Assembly (NCBI RefSeq): GCF_022429645.1
Contig: NZ_CP092480.1
Span: 3,578,501 to 3,642,500, forward strand
Direction: 5' to 3'
DNA length: 64,000 nt
From: Lutibacter sp. A80
GTDB taxonomy: Bacteria; Bacteroidota; Bacteroidia; Flavobacteriales; Flavobacteriaceae
A program made the translations under genes and the position numbers. A model generated the notes under the pieces. It was not told where the DNA came from, made no database searches, and worked only from the letters and a program-made list of their open reading frames with translations. This document shows, piece by piece, positions 55,501 through 64,000 of the stretch. The first letter of the stretch is position 1. Every line of letters starts with the position of its first letter.

Positions 55501-58500
55501 CTGACCAATCATATGAAATATTATCGGCTAAGATTATAAAATCGTGTGCGCCAGAATCTGTGGGAACTCCAGAATTTGGATCTGGAATTGTACTTGAAAT
55601 AACGGACTCTTCTAAATTTCCAATTAGTATTAAATCACCCCAAGCACTACCAGTAGCTATTAAATTGGCTTTTGCTTTTGAGGTTCCATCATCAGGTAGC
55701 GGTATTAACCATTCACGTGTAAAGTTAGCATCTAATTCTACTCCATAGTTTGAGAATCCGAATTCATCCCATTCAATATAACATCCAGGATTGTCTATTG
55801 TTGGAGCTTTAAATGTAAAGGTTATTTTTTCGTTGATATTTCCAATAGTGATGTCTTCTAAAAGTTCCATTCTTTCAGGTGGAAACTCAGGAGAATCTGG
55901 ATGAAATTCAATATTTAAAGCTTTAAATCCTATTAATTGGATATCTCCCCAATCTGGTGGAGTTGTTTTTGCAGCCACTAGGTTAAATTCAGATTTGTCT
56001 GCTCTAAACACCATTTCTGTAATTGCTAATTGGTCTCCACTTGGAAAATTTAATCCTAGAGGAACTTTAACGGGCATAATTGCACCTGTGGCAGGATCAT
56101 AATCTATTTCTTGTGCAGTGTTTGCATCAATCCAATCCATAATATCTTCTGCATGTTGGTGGTTAAATGTAAGTCCGCCACCCATACCAATTAACCAGGC
56201 TACAGGGTAGGTAGGGGCAGTATCATGTATTTGAGCTGTTATAAAGCCAGTAACAAGATTATTGTCATTATCAATAGTGATGTCTGTAAATTCAACGGTC
56301 ATATCAGATTTTATCCAATCTATATACACTGTTCCGGTTCCTGAATAAGGACCAGGAGCAGCACCTTCTAAAGTGGTAGTAATAATTTCAAATTCTCCTT
56401 GACCATTTACGTGTTCGCCAGCAAAGATACTTTCGCCTAATGTAAGATCTCCTTCACCAATACCAATGTTTAGAGCTAATAATTCTGGAGAAACAGGGAT
56501 GCATTTAACAGTAACACAACTTACTTCTTCATCACCTTCTTCTGGAAATAATGGGGCAATTGTAAAAGTTGCACAAATTTCTGTTGGAATTTCATTTTCA
56601 ATAGTATATTCGTGAATAAACGGGCCGCTATTTACTATAGATTCTTCAGAGAAATCACCTCCCCAGTCTAAAGTAACAACCATACTGTGTGTTTCTAAGC
56701 TGTAATTTTCATTGCAATTTAATAAGTAATCACGGTAAGCAATTACACCTGCTAAGGTTAAATTTCTTGGGTTGTCTTCTGGTTCTGTTTGAAAAATATT
56801 TAGTTCTGGCTCAATTACTTCTTCATCTGTACAAGCGCAATCACCATCATTATCGCCATCATTGTCACCATCGGCAATACCATCTGTATCTTCGTTATCT
56901 TCATTATCGTTATCAGTTACGTCATTTCCGTTATTATTGTCTGTTTCATCGACTAATATTTCAATATCATCAAAACTGTCAATCAACCATTGTGGTAATT
57001 CTTTACAGACAGTGTTTATACAAACAACTTCTGTTGTTTTAGCATTTATAAGTTCTAAGGTAATACAAACTTCAGTTGGATTGCCTAATATTTCGGCTAT
57101 AGTATGGTTTCCATAATCATGGTCGATTTCTGTATCCGTACCATCGTATTGATTAACAGAGTGAATACAGCCCCAATCTACACTTATAAATAAAGTAAAT
57201 TGCGTTGGATCTATTCCGTCTAAAAGTTGTGACATATATGTCATACTCATAACATTAAAACCAGCTATTTGAATTAGACTCGGTTTTTCTTCTGATTGAG
57301 GTAAAAAAGTTAAAATATTTTTAAGAGCCTCTTCATCAAAATTTTCACAGTTTTGAGTTAGTTCATGATATTCTGACGGCCAGTTGGCTTTTAAATGTTC
57401 TTGTATATCACTTGGATAAGGGATACATACAGTTTTTTCACAAATAATATCTTTGGAATCGTTGCTTCTTATTATTAATCTAAGACAGATTTCAGAAGGG
57501 ATTTCATTATTTCCCATTAAATAAACATTGCTATAATTAAATGATTCTCCAAACCTGCTAACTTCATCTGTAGTTGTTTCGTAACCCCAATCTATTTCTA
57601 TGTAAGAAGTATAATTTTCAGGGTCTGTAATGCCTATATGTGCCATATAATTTTCTGCCATAGTATCAATATTGTAGATATCTACTGAGGCGTCTTCGTT
57701 AGATCCTGTTCTAAAAACTAACGGAGAGATAAAATCGTTGTCTGACATATTACAGCTTATATCATTATCTCGGTCGTTTTCTTGGTTTTCAGCTTTCTCT
57801 TTAAAACTTAGTAAGACTTCAGTTTTACAAGATTGGCCTGTAGTTAGGGAGCGTAACTCCATTTTAACGGTTACTCCAGTTGAAGGAGTAGTGCTATTGT
57901 CTCCAAAATTATTATAATTATGAGTTTTATTAGGTGTGTTATATGGTGTAACATCCATAGTATGTGTACAACCCCAATCGATATAAGTAGTTAGTTGGTA
58001 TTCTGCTGGGTTAATAGTGCCGGCAACAAGAAGCCAAAAATTATTTTGGACTGCAGAAATACCGTGTAAATCTACAATGTCGCTATTACCAGTATCTACA
58101 AAAAATAGATACTTTTTTAAGTCGAGAGGATTAATTGCACAATTAAATACATCTGAAGATTTTGTGGTAGGAGTACCATTATTTTCAGAGCCATCATTTA
58201 AACCTTTAACATTAAAAGTTCCTATTTTAACAAAGCTGTTATTTCCAGATTTGTATGGGTTATCGTTATAAGTTACTGGTTTTATACTCCATACATATTG
58301 AGTGTCTTCATCAGGAGCAACAATATCGGTAGGCCAGTTAAATTGTGTGCCGGCCATAATTTCTTCTTCAACCAATGGGTAGTTTACATCAAAAGCTGCT
58401 GTGGCTGATTGCTTGTTTTTAACTTCACTAATTGCAATAATATATTTTATGCCTTCATCTCCAGGTGGAGTAGGTGCAATAGGAGACCAAGTAAAAATGG

Positions 58501-59035
58501 TTGAAGCTAAATTTTGTGCTAGAATTGTTGTATTTTCAATAGGGTAAATTAGTTCAGGTAATAGATAGTCTGTAATTATCATTGGTTTACAGAAACTTTC
58601 TTGCTTTGTTAGTATATTTCCTTTTAAATCTACTAATGAAACACAAAATGAATACATTCCTGCGGGTAATAATCCAGTTTGAATGATTGTTTTTTCTATA
58701 GATCCGTAAAAAGTTAATGCATTATATGGTACTATTTCATCAGCTAAAAAAGTTTCAGAGCCAAAAGGTAAATACATAATTGGCATTTGACTGGTTTTTG
58801 TTTCAGCAACCAATTCGTTGTCTTTATAAATTTTAGTTTGAATTTTGTATTCGTAATCTTCATACTTTTCGTTTGTATTTACAATGGTTAACAATGCTAG
58901 TTCGGCTCTGTCTACCCATTCAGATATTTGAGGATTTGGGTTAGAGTCAACATTTAAGCTAACATTAATTTCTTGTGCATTTAATTTTATAAAAACACTT
59001 AAAATGAATACGAATATTATATGTAATTTTTTCAT
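52538..59035 (-). CDS. Giant secreted surface protein, TANFOR-like ends with PKD-like repeats
   Basis: A 2165-residue protein starting at ATG 59035, which gives a clean signal peptide ending KLNAQ (residue 21). An upstream in-frame ATG would overlap the previous gene. Order of parts: an N-terminal region (about 22-280; LPAGMYSFCVSLVD, STIFTWSPIAP) resembling TANFOR-domain proteins as I recall them; four PKD-like repeats marked by DWG (about residues 353, 482, 620, 792); an acidic Asp/Asn linker (about 695-742) with CAC; a long beta-rich region (about 850-1900); a WYFKFGEPANLNTVNVFG block near 1730; an Ala/Pro/Met-rich stretch (about 2025-2082); and a final VTATLKEWNGSIWVNAV domain. No catalytic motif was seen. 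It is likely exposed at the cell surface; function is unknown. Confidence 0.8.
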   Translation of the reverse strand: MKKLHIIFVFILSVFIKLNAQEINVSLNVDSNPNPQISEWVDRAELALLTIVNTNEKYEDYEYKIQTKIYKDNELVAETKTSQMPIMYLPFGSETFLADEIVPYNALTFYGSIEKTIIQTGLLPAGMYSFCVSLVDLKGNILTKQESFCKPMIITDYLLPELIYPIENTTILAQNLASTIFTWSPIAPTPPGDEGIKYIIAISEVKNKQSATAAFDVNYPLVEEEIMAGTQFNWPTDIVAPDEDTQYVWSIKPVTYNDNPYKSGNNSFVKIGTFNVKGLNDGSENNGTPTTKSSDVFNCAINPLDLKKYLFFVDTGNSDIVDLHGISAVQNNFWLLVAGTINPAEYQLTTYIDWGCTHTMDVTPYNTPNKTHNYNNFGDNSTTPSTGVTVKMELRSLTTGQSCKTEVLLSFKEKAENQENDRDNDISCNMSDNDFISPLVFRTGSNEDASVDIYNIDTMAENYMAHIGITDPENYTSYIEIDWGYETTTDEVSRFGESFNYSNVYLMGNNEIPSEICLRLIIRSNDSKDIICEKTVCIPYPSDIQEHLKANWPSEYHELTQNCENFDEEALKNILTFLPQSEEKPSLIQIAGFNVMSMTYMSQLLDGIDPTQFTLFISVDWGCIHSVNQYDGTDTEIDHDYGNHTIAEILGNPTEVCITLELINAKTTEVVCINTVCKELPQWLIDSFDDIEILVDETDNNNGNDVTDNDNEDNEDTDGIADGDNDGDNDGDCACTDEEVIEPELNIFQTEPEDNPRNLTLAGVIAYRDYLLNCNENYSLETHSMVVTLDWGGDFSEESIVNSGPFIHEYTIENEIPTEICATFTIAPLFPEEGDEEVSCVTVKCIPVSPELLALNIGIGEGDLTLGESIFAGEHVNGQGEFEIITTTLEGAAPGPYSGTGTVYIDWIKSDMTVEFTDITIDNDNNLVTGFITAQIHDTAPTYPVAWLIGMGGGLTFNHQHAEDIMDWIDANTAQEIDYDPATGAIMPVKVPLGLNFPSGDQLAITEMVFRADKSEFNLVAAKTTPPDWGDIQLIGFKALNIEFHPDSPEFPPERMELLEDITIGNINEKITFTFKAPTIDNPGCYIEWDEFGFSNYGVELDANFTREWLIPLPDDGTSKAKANLIATGSAWGDLILIGNLEESVISSTIPDPNSGVPTDSGAHDFIILADNISYDWSDLANAPAIEFPTIYTGETTNLFRGFHMEELTLKFSPNKMNTPGGDPIEISINDMIIDDTGITLESEIENLVVFGNAEVGDMAASIDRIYLEILSSSFVEAGVEGRIAIPVSEGNSLDDSLAYTALFNVPLNPAENKNFQITLTPDQPINADLLKGTMNLDETSNLSGYFDKDKKTFTMELNGDFTWEDAEIGPVNQINIEIGFEGVGFDYDSSLASNKLAFDSGNWSFASPQKKMANFPVTIEEIEYNEMTTSGNQLLHGKLNFDVIFNLSDKIGGMTTLGAEVAINDESGSGGKKFEPEFIGGIIDSIAISADMAAVKINGAIGFRNDDPVFGDGFIGTLSAEFKGPGIKVGALAEFGNTTYLHSSRYRYWRVEAEATFPAPGITFLPGMAFRGFGGGAFKNMEATLSGSTYTFTPKYSSLGFRAKAVLATTPKEETFNADVGLLGTFSGSGGMTYIGFTGDFYVGASFATRNKAKIDGSVTVDYDFPQKHFNLSANVNVNASPISTPSPMSLVLDINGKTNDWYFKFGEPANLNTVNVFGISLYEYLMFGNDIPYPGGFTNTFRTNYHNAVGAYPSAGGASTGGIGSNTASGKGFALGIGFMFDKSGEKELTDYYNGNKKHVLSFNLAAGAELHLSYMQYLGSCDGNTPIGINGWRAKGSLGMYGMAAAGVKKYKIGGDLKWNKTIASLAAGAWITGEFPNPYYVAGAIDGSITVFDLISFNFHKSFEKGTQCGNGGASSGAAVTQGDAAADQENALIQYVHPNSSFNFPTDQPLAVKYGLNPDEVFDVSEQQSNGTVEMRTFKMEVTKILQVKDDDTGTWTGVSLTTDENNLGEFLYTIATPISITAAPATFAPMPPSGGAGGLTVAAAAPVGMAYTAPAGFTPAATPAVGAMVAPSGLMMYPAPGPSDDYDDLPPEPAPVINSLTENKSYRFTVTATLKEWNGSIWVNAVKNNGSPVNQTIVKNFRTGAPVLVSGSAGAIMTH

Positions 59036-59045
59036 AATGTTAGTT

Positions 59046-60743
59046 TTAGAAATTTTGTAATAATGCAAATTGCATTCTATGTTCGTTTGTTATTGCATTT
59101 GGTTTTGAAGAACCGTATTTGTAGTTATTTAAGTTATATGATAAATTAAATAGTAACTTTTTTGTTATTTTATATTTTGCTTTCACACGCATACTAAATC
59201 TATGGTCTGTTGTAAAGTTATCTCTAGTAATATTGGCTAAATTAAAACCTAAAGAAGGGCTTAATTTTTTATCGAAAAATTTGTAGCTAAAGGTTGTTCC
59301 GTAATTGCTCATTTTTATGGTACTCGAAGGCATTTCATTATTAAAAAACAAGCTGATAAAATTTATATTTAAAGGCATTTCTTTAAACATTAGATTGTAA
59401 TTTAAACTTACAGTTTTAGATTTGGTAGCTACAAAAGCACTACTTACAGCGTCATATTGGTCAAAAAGGTTTAAACTACCGTTTACATTTACCTGGTGGT
59501 TGATTGTTTTAGTTTTAAAATTATATGAAGGAGAAAGTGAGAAAGAGTTGTTAATCATTTCAACTCGTATTAAATTATTTATTTCGTTATTGTTAAACCC
59601 AAAATTTGAATAATTTGCATTTATAGCAAAAGCATCACTTATTTGTGAAAACACATTAACATTACTAATTATACGTTTGGTGCTTTGTAGATTGGTGTTT
59701 TTAACATTATTAGTTCTTATACCAAACATTCCATTTATAGATGTTTTATCTTTAAATAATTTAAAACTAGATCTTAATTTATAATCTAAAATATCTTTTT
59801 CAACATTTCTATACCCAACAGGTACAAAGCCAGGACCAATATATTTTACTTCACCACCAATAGTAAATTTTTTAGACGTCCAATCTATTGATGAAACATG
59901 TGAAATGTCAGCCTTACTCGATGCGTTAATTGTTATAAAATCACTTAAAGATTCAATTGTAGCATCGTTTATTGTAAAAGTGTTGTTTAAATTGCTTGTA
60001 AAAATAGAAGCGGCTGTTTCTGTTTTGAAAAGTAATTTTTCTGAAATGTTAAATTCAATTAATGGAGAAATTGAAATTCCTTCAATTGGGTCATCATATA
60101 AAGGCGCATTGGTTACTGAGTTTATATCATCTTTAACTTTTACAAAATTTAAGGTAACTTTTGGTCCATCAATTTTACCATAACCAATTCTTGTGGCTAA
60201 TATTTTTTGCTTGTAAGCACCAACAATATTAAACATTGCGTCTGACTCTATTGCTCTTTGAGATAGACCATAGCTAGTAGAAAAAATAAGTTTACCAGGA
60301 TTTATATCTATTCCAATACCAAAAAGGGGAGTGTCTCCAGTTGTTAATAATGAATAATTTGGAGTTTGTGAACCTAAATAACCTTTTAACCACTTATATT
60401 CTGGGTTTATGCTAATATCATTTTTAGGATTTTGTATAAAATCGATTAGGTTTTCCTCAGGAAGTGATGGTAGGTTGTAGAGTGTTTTTTGATTGCTAAT
60501 ACTAAGTCCAAATGGAATTGATAAATATTCTCCAATTTGTATTGTGGCATTAGCATTTAACCGTAATTCGTTTTCTGGATATTTTGGTCTAAAGGTTGGG
60601 TAATTTTCTTCGGAATAATTATAAGTATCAAAAAAAAGACCAACATTTCCACTAAAAGTAATTTTTTGTTCTTTTTGTTGAGCAAACATAAAACTACCTG
60701 TGAAAATAAAAGTTAGGCATAAAAAATAATTTATTGATTTCAT
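59046..60743 (-). CDS. Putative outer-membrane beta-barrel protein
   Basis: The 565-residue protein has a signal peptide ending GSFMFAQ (about residue 22). The mature part is made of short alternating amphipathic strands throughout (for example KITFSGNVGLFFDTY, LLFKTETAASIFTS, TTFSYKFFDKKLSPSLGF) and ends in a C-terminal Phe (FALLQNF), as outer-membrane proteins do. It lacks TonB-box or plug motifs and does not look like SusC. It is the first gene of the operon, 10 bases before the giant-protein gene, and may anchor or export that protein (inference). Family not recognised. Confidence 0.7.
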   Translation of the reverse strand: MKSINYFLCLTFIFTGSFMFAQQKEQKITFSGNVGLFFDTYNYSEENYPTFRPKYPENELRLNANATIQIGEYLSIPFGLSISNQKTLYNLPSLPEENLIDFIQNPKNDISINPEYKWLKGYLGSQTPNYSLLTTGDTPLFGIGIDINPGKLIFSTSYGLSQRAIESDAMFNIVGAYKQKILATRIGYGKIDGPKVTLNFVKVKDDINSVTNAPLYDDPIEGISISPLIEFNISEKLLFKTETAASIFTSNLNNTFTINDATIESLSDFITINASSKADISHVSSIDWTSKKFTIGGEVKYIGPGFVPVGYRNVEKDILDYKLRSSFKLFKDKTSINGMFGIRTNNVKNTNLQSTKRIISNVNVFSQISDAFAINANYSNFGFNNNEINNLIRVEMINNSFSLSPSYNFKTKTINHQVNVNGSLNLFDQYDAVSSAFVATKSKTVSLNYNLMFKEMPLNINFISLFFNNEMPSSTIKMSNYGTTFSYKFFDKKLSPSLGFNLANITRDNFTTDHRFSMRVKAKYKITKKLLFNLSYNLNNYKYGSSKPNAITNEHRMQFALLQNF

Positions 60744-61130
60744 TAATTAGTTTGTTTAAATGTATATAAGATGCGACTTAAATTTGTTACCTATTTTTTT
60801 TAAAAAAATTATAAATAAGTAAAAAACACTAATTTAAAATCTAATATAAATCATACGTTCAGTTATAGAAATAGTGATTCTATAAACTGTTAGTTTGGTT
60901 AGATTATTTGATTTTTTAGTAATAGTTGGTTATGAAAATAGTAAAAATTATTCAAAAAAATAAAAAAGTATTATTATTTTAATGATTAAAGTGTGGAATT
61001 GTCACTTTTTTAAGTTAAAAAATGATAATATTTAATTTGTTTTATTTTGTAAAGAAAGAAGATGTGAAAAGTAAAAAAATGGTTGCTAAGTAAGGATAGA
61101 GTAAGTATAACTGTTTTAGAATAATAAAAA
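60744..61130. other. Intergenic stretch upstream of the surface-protein operon
   Basis: AT-rich, no gene. It must contain the promoter of the minus-strand operon, but I find no TAnnTTTG box on that strand. TAAATTTG at about 60778 is on the plus strand and faces away. Confidence 0.5.
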
Positions 61131-61170
61131 ATGAGGTGGTTTAAAAAGTTAACTTTTTAAACCACCTCAT
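61131..61170 (-). terminator. 40-base perfect palindrome, terminator of the tail-specific protease gene
   Basis: Two 20-base arms without loop (61131-61150 / 61151-61170), beginning ATGAGGTGGTTTAAAAAG. On the minus strand it is followed by TTTTTATTATT, 23 bases after the ctp stop; on the plus strand by GCTTTTTTAG, so it could work both ways. Confidence 0.85.
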
Positions 61171-61193
61171 GCTTTTTTAGAGTTTGTATATAA

Positions 61194-63302
61194 TTAATTT
61201 TTTACTAAGTGATTTTTAGATTTTATTTTTAATTCACTCAATACATTTAAAGCTTCATCAACATAAATATCTTTTTTTAAGTTTTTATGCCAAGCGGTTC
61301 TTTTATCGGCTAAATCTTTATCAGCTTCAATTTTAGAAAGCTCGTATTGAGGAGAGTTAAATGTTAGGTTTGTTGTAAAATCACTAATAGATTTATACTT
61401 TATAGATTCATTTTTGTTATTTTCAAGATCTTTTTTATAGGCATCTAAGCTCAAGTAAATTAATGTATCGTCTTGAGTGTCTTTTAACCATTTAGCATTA
61501 TCATTTATTAGTTTAAAATTGTTGTTGTTAGCAACTCTTTTTTTACTATTATTAATTGCGCTATCAAAATTTTCGTAATTATTCCATAAGCTATAATTTG
61601 CTTCTGGAACTTTGTCATAGGCTAAAGGGTTTGTTAAATCTCTTTCACCAATTTCTAAATACATAAATCTGTCAGGTAACACAATATCTGAGTGTACACC
61701 TTCTAATTGAGTAGAGCCACCATTAATTCTATAGAACTTTTGAACAGTCATTTTTAACGCTCCAATATCTTCTTTTAAATTGTGATATCTATTTAAATCT
61801 AAAACACGTTGTACAGTTCCTTTACCGTAAGTTTGTTTTCCACCAATAATAACAGCTCTTTTATAATCTTGCATAGCAGCAGCAAATATTTCAGAGGCTG
61901 ATGCGGAGAATTCATTAACTAATATTACCAAAGGACCATCCCATTGAATTTTAGAGTCAACATCTTTTAAAACGTCAGCGTTTTTATCTCTAGATTTTAC
62001 TTGAACTACTGGACCTTTATCTATAAATAAACCAGAAATTTCAACAGCAGTTTGTAAAGATCCACCACCATTATTTCTTAAGTCGATAATTAAACCTTCA
62101 ACATTTTCTTTTTTAAGGCGTTCAATTTCTTGTGCCATATCAGTTGTTGAATTTCTGTAATTTTTTTCATCAAAATCGATGTAAAATTTAGGTAAGTGAA
62201 TTAGACCAAATGTACGATTGTCTTTTTTTACCACACTAGATTTTACAAAAGTTTCTTCTAATTCTACCACATCTCTAATTATAGAAATTACCTTAGTAGT
62301 ACCGTCAACTTTTTTTACAGTAAGTTTAACTTCGGTTCCTTTTTTCCCTTTTATATATTGTATGGCATCGGATAGACGCATACCTACAATATTTACAGGC
62401 TCTTCATCTCCTTGTCCCACTTTTAAAATAAGATCTTCAGCCTCTAATTCACCTTGTTTCCAAGCAGGACCACCAGAAACAAGTTCACTTACTTTGGTAT
62501 AATCATTTTTCTTTTGAAGTCTAGCACCAATACCTTCTAATTTTCCAGAAATATCTTGATCAAATCCTTTTTTAGCATCAGGATCGTAATAATTAGTATG
62601 TGGGTCAAATTCTTCAGAAATACTATTTATATAAGTTGAAAACCAGTCAGACTCATTCAGTTCATCTAAGCGCATAAAATATTCATCCATATTTTCTAAC
62701 GTAGATTTTCGAGCTTCAGCTTCTAGAGTTTCTATTGATTTTTTATGATATGAACTATCTTTTTCAAACTTGTCATTTTCATCATTTATTTTGTCGTATA
62801 GTTTAGATAAAGCGCTAAATTTTAATTGTTTTTTCCAATTAAGAATTAATTCATTTTTGTTTTTAGCATATTGTTTAGCATCGTAATCAACATTTAAAGT
62901 ATCTTCAATATTGAAGTTAAAACGCGAATTTAATATTTCTTTATAATATGCTTTGGACTCTTCTGTACGTTGAGAAAAACGTTCGAAAACTAAATTAAAA
63001 AAGCTTAAATCTTCTTTTTTTATTTGGTCATCAATATCTTTTTTATACTTTGAAAATTCATCTATATCAGCTTGTAAAAAGTACCTTTTAGTAGGGTCTA
63101 AATTATCAATAAACTTAGTATATACATTTTCTGAAAACGAATCATTTATATCTTGCGGATGATAATGCCATTGTGTTAATACATAATTTAGAATGGTTAT
63201 TAAAACTTTATCTTTTGGATCTGTATTATTAACCTTTTTAAAACTTGTTGAAAAACCAATTATAAGAATAATGGGTACTAAAAATTTAAATTTTCTAATC
63301 AT
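61194..63302 (-). CDS. prc: Tail-specific (carboxy-terminal processing) protease, S41A family
   Basis: A 702-residue periplasmic protease with the Prc/Tsp layout. An N-terminal signal segment (about 7-21) is followed by a helical region containing NLDPTKRYFLQADIDEFSKY (about 70), a PDZ domain (about 240-330; VSELVSGGPAWKQGELEAED) and the S41 catalytic domain. The nucleophile serine lies in NEFSASASEIFAAAM (about residue 468) and the general-base lysine in KQTYGKGTVQ (about 493). A C-terminal tail domain follows. It degrades or trims periplasmic proteins from their C-terminus. It is divergent from surE. Length fits the long Prc form. Confidence 0.93.
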   Translation of the reverse strand: MIRKFKFLVPIILIIGFSTSFKKVNNTDPKDKVLITILNYVLTQWHYHPQDINDSFSENVYTKFIDNLDPTKRYFLQADIDEFSKYKKDIDDQIKKEDLSFFNLVFERFSQRTEESKAYYKEILNSRFNFNIEDTLNVDYDAKQYAKNKNELILNWKKQLKFSALSKLYDKINDENDKFEKDSSYHKKSIETLEAEARKSTLENMDEYFMRLDELNESDWFSTYINSISEEFDPHTNYYDPDAKKGFDQDISGKLEGIGARLQKKNDYTKVSELVSGGPAWKQGELEAEDLILKVGQGDEEPVNIVGMRLSDAIQYIKGKKGTEVKLTVKKVDGTTKVISIIRDVVELEETFVKSSVVKKDNRTFGLIHLPKFYIDFDEKNYRNSTTDMAQEIERLKKENVEGLIIDLRNNGGGSLQTAVEISGLFIDKGPVVQVKSRDKNADVLKDVDSKIQWDGPLVILVNEFSASASEIFAAAMQDYKRAVIIGGKQTYGKGTVQRVLDLNRYHNLKEDIGALKMTVQKFYRINGGSTQLEGVHSDIVLPDRFMYLEIGERDLTNPLAYDKVPEANYSLWNNYENFDSAINNSKKRVANNNNFKLINDNAKWLKDTQDDTLIYLSLDAYKKDLENNKNESIKYKSISDFTTNLTFNSPQYELSKIEADKDLADKRTAWHKNLKKDIYVDEALNVLSELKIKSKNHLVKN

Positions 63303-63594
63303 TTTTTTATACTAATAAGTGTATTTATAAGATTACTAACTACTAAAATAGTGCTAATATTTTGGATTGGTGACCAATTTAACTTTTTTTTATAAATTCA
63401 ACGCCAAACTTGAAATAAATTAATGCTTTTTAATAAGTAATTATCAAATATGTAGTTAAGTTTGCTGTTATTTATGGTTATTTTAATTAAGTAATTATAA
63501 AAAATATGTTATAGCTAATGTTATGTTTTGCTACATACAATAGTACTTAAAACAAACGTTAAATTATCTTTATAAAATGTTAAAGTTAAATTTA
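63303..63594. other. Divergent intergenic region between the protease gene and surE
   Basis: AT-rich and without genes. The surE promoter starts at its right edge; no convincing minus-strand promoter box was found for the protease gene. Confidence 0.5.
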
Positions 63595-63623
63595 TTGAAA
63601 CCAAATAAAATATAGTAGCTTTG
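63595..63623 (+). promoter_or_regulatory. Promoter of surE
   Basis: TTG at 63595-63597, an 18-base spacer, then TAGCTTTG at 63616-63623 (TAnnTTTG). The start codon is 18 bases downstream. Confidence 0.65.
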
Positions 63624-63641
63624 TTCTTTAAAATTTGAAAT

Positions 63642-64000
63642 ATGGATAGAAGACCTTTAATTTTAGTGACTAATGATGATGGTATAACAGCTCCAGGTAT
63701 ACGTACTTTAATAGCTGTAATGAATGAAATTGGTGATGTTGTTGTGGTTGCACCAGATAGTCCTCAAAGTGGTATGGGACATGCAGTAACTATAAGTGAA
63801 ACTTTATATTGTGATGCTATAAAAATTGATGATGGCCCACAAGAAGAATATAAATCTTCTGGAACTCCTGCCGATTGTGTAAAGTTGGCAGTAAGTGAAA
63901 TTTTAGATAGAAAACCAGATTTATGTGTTTCAGGTATAAATCATGGTTCAAATTCGTCTATAAACGTCATTTATTCTGGAACAATGAGTGCTGCAGTTGA
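63642..64000 (+). CDS. surE: 5'-nucleotidase SurE, N-terminal part (3' end outside window)
   Basis: The first 119 codons of a protein usually about 255 residues long. SurE is a metal-dependent nucleoside-monophosphate phosphatase. The metal-binding start LILVTNDDGITAPGI (the two Asp), the VVAPDSPQSGMGHAVTI segment with the metal-ligand-region serine, and the VSGINHGSNSSINVIYSGTM motif with the conserved Asn are all present. ATG 63642 gives the typical N-terminus and sits behind a good promoter. Frame and motifs are intact up to the window edge. Confidence 0.95.
   Translation, partial: MDRRPLILVTNDDGITAPGIRTLIAVMNEIGDVVVVAPDSPQSGMGHAVTISETLYCDAIKIDDGPQEEYKSSGTPADCVKLAVSEILDRKPDLCVSGINHGSNSSINVIYSGTMSAAV

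Noticed and set aside
52971-57116. Plus-strand frames opposite the giant secreted-protein gene
   Set aside because: They are antisense shadows of a codon-biased long gene and lack recognisable domains.
59036-59068. Upstream ATG as start of the giant protein
   Set aside because: It overlaps the end of the barrel gene and would place eleven polar residues before the signal peptide.

Overview
The window is AT-rich chromosomal DNA from a gliding member of the Flavobacteriaceae (Bacteroidota). The evidence is the topA / ureohydrolase-like / gldK-gldL-gldM-gldN order, promoters of the Bacteroidota type (TTTG or TTG, about 18-20 bases, then TAnnTTTG) in front of gldK, phnA, tRNA-Leu and surE, a LytTR two-component pair with a beta-propeller sensor, and general absence of Shine-Dalgarno sites. 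I cannot name the genus. No phage, transposase or CRISPR array was seen.

Layout. (1) 1-7428: end of topA, a ureohydrolase-like gene and the gldKLMN motor/secretion operon, closed by a clear terminator. (2) 7430-11130: a gene-poor stretch with two repeat islands, one HU-like gene and a candidate small RNA. (3) 11265-32553: one long plus-strand polysaccharide cluster holding an ABC exporter pair, a sugar aminotransferase, two acyltransferases, ten glycosyltransferases, a pyruvyltransferase, a GH88-like hydrolase, a flippase and two polymerase-like membrane proteins. (4) 32554-36200: repeat islands around a detached initiating sugar transferase and acetyltransferase pair (PglC/PglD-like). (5) 36249-43235: phnA-like gene, M20 dipeptidase, tRNA-Leu, another repeat island that cuts off a sigma-factor gene remnant, then galactokinase and a sodium/sugar symporter. 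(6) 43404-50296, minus strand: a broken secreted-protein gene, a nuclease, a thioesterase, a LytTR regulator with its giant sensor, a MopE-like calcium-binding-repeat protein and an Lgt-family membrane protein. (7) 50385-60743, minus strand: a three-gene operon for a putative outer-membrane barrel, a 2165-residue secreted protein and a fibronectin-III protein. (8) 61131-64000: the tail-specific protease gene and the divergent start of surE.

Working together: GldKLMN powers and forms part of the type IX secretion/gliding machine. The large cluster makes and exports a surface polysaccharide, probably with an N-acylated amino sugar and a pyruvate ketal. The operon at 50-61 kb is the best candidate for an undescribed surface system: three secreted or outer-membrane proteins of unknown function beside a sensor pair, an Lgt-like enzyme and a calcium-binding-repeat protein. 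The most unusual DNA-level signals are a roughly 180-base conserved element present four times, nested palindromic repeats, and a sigma-factor gene that ends exactly where a repeat begins.
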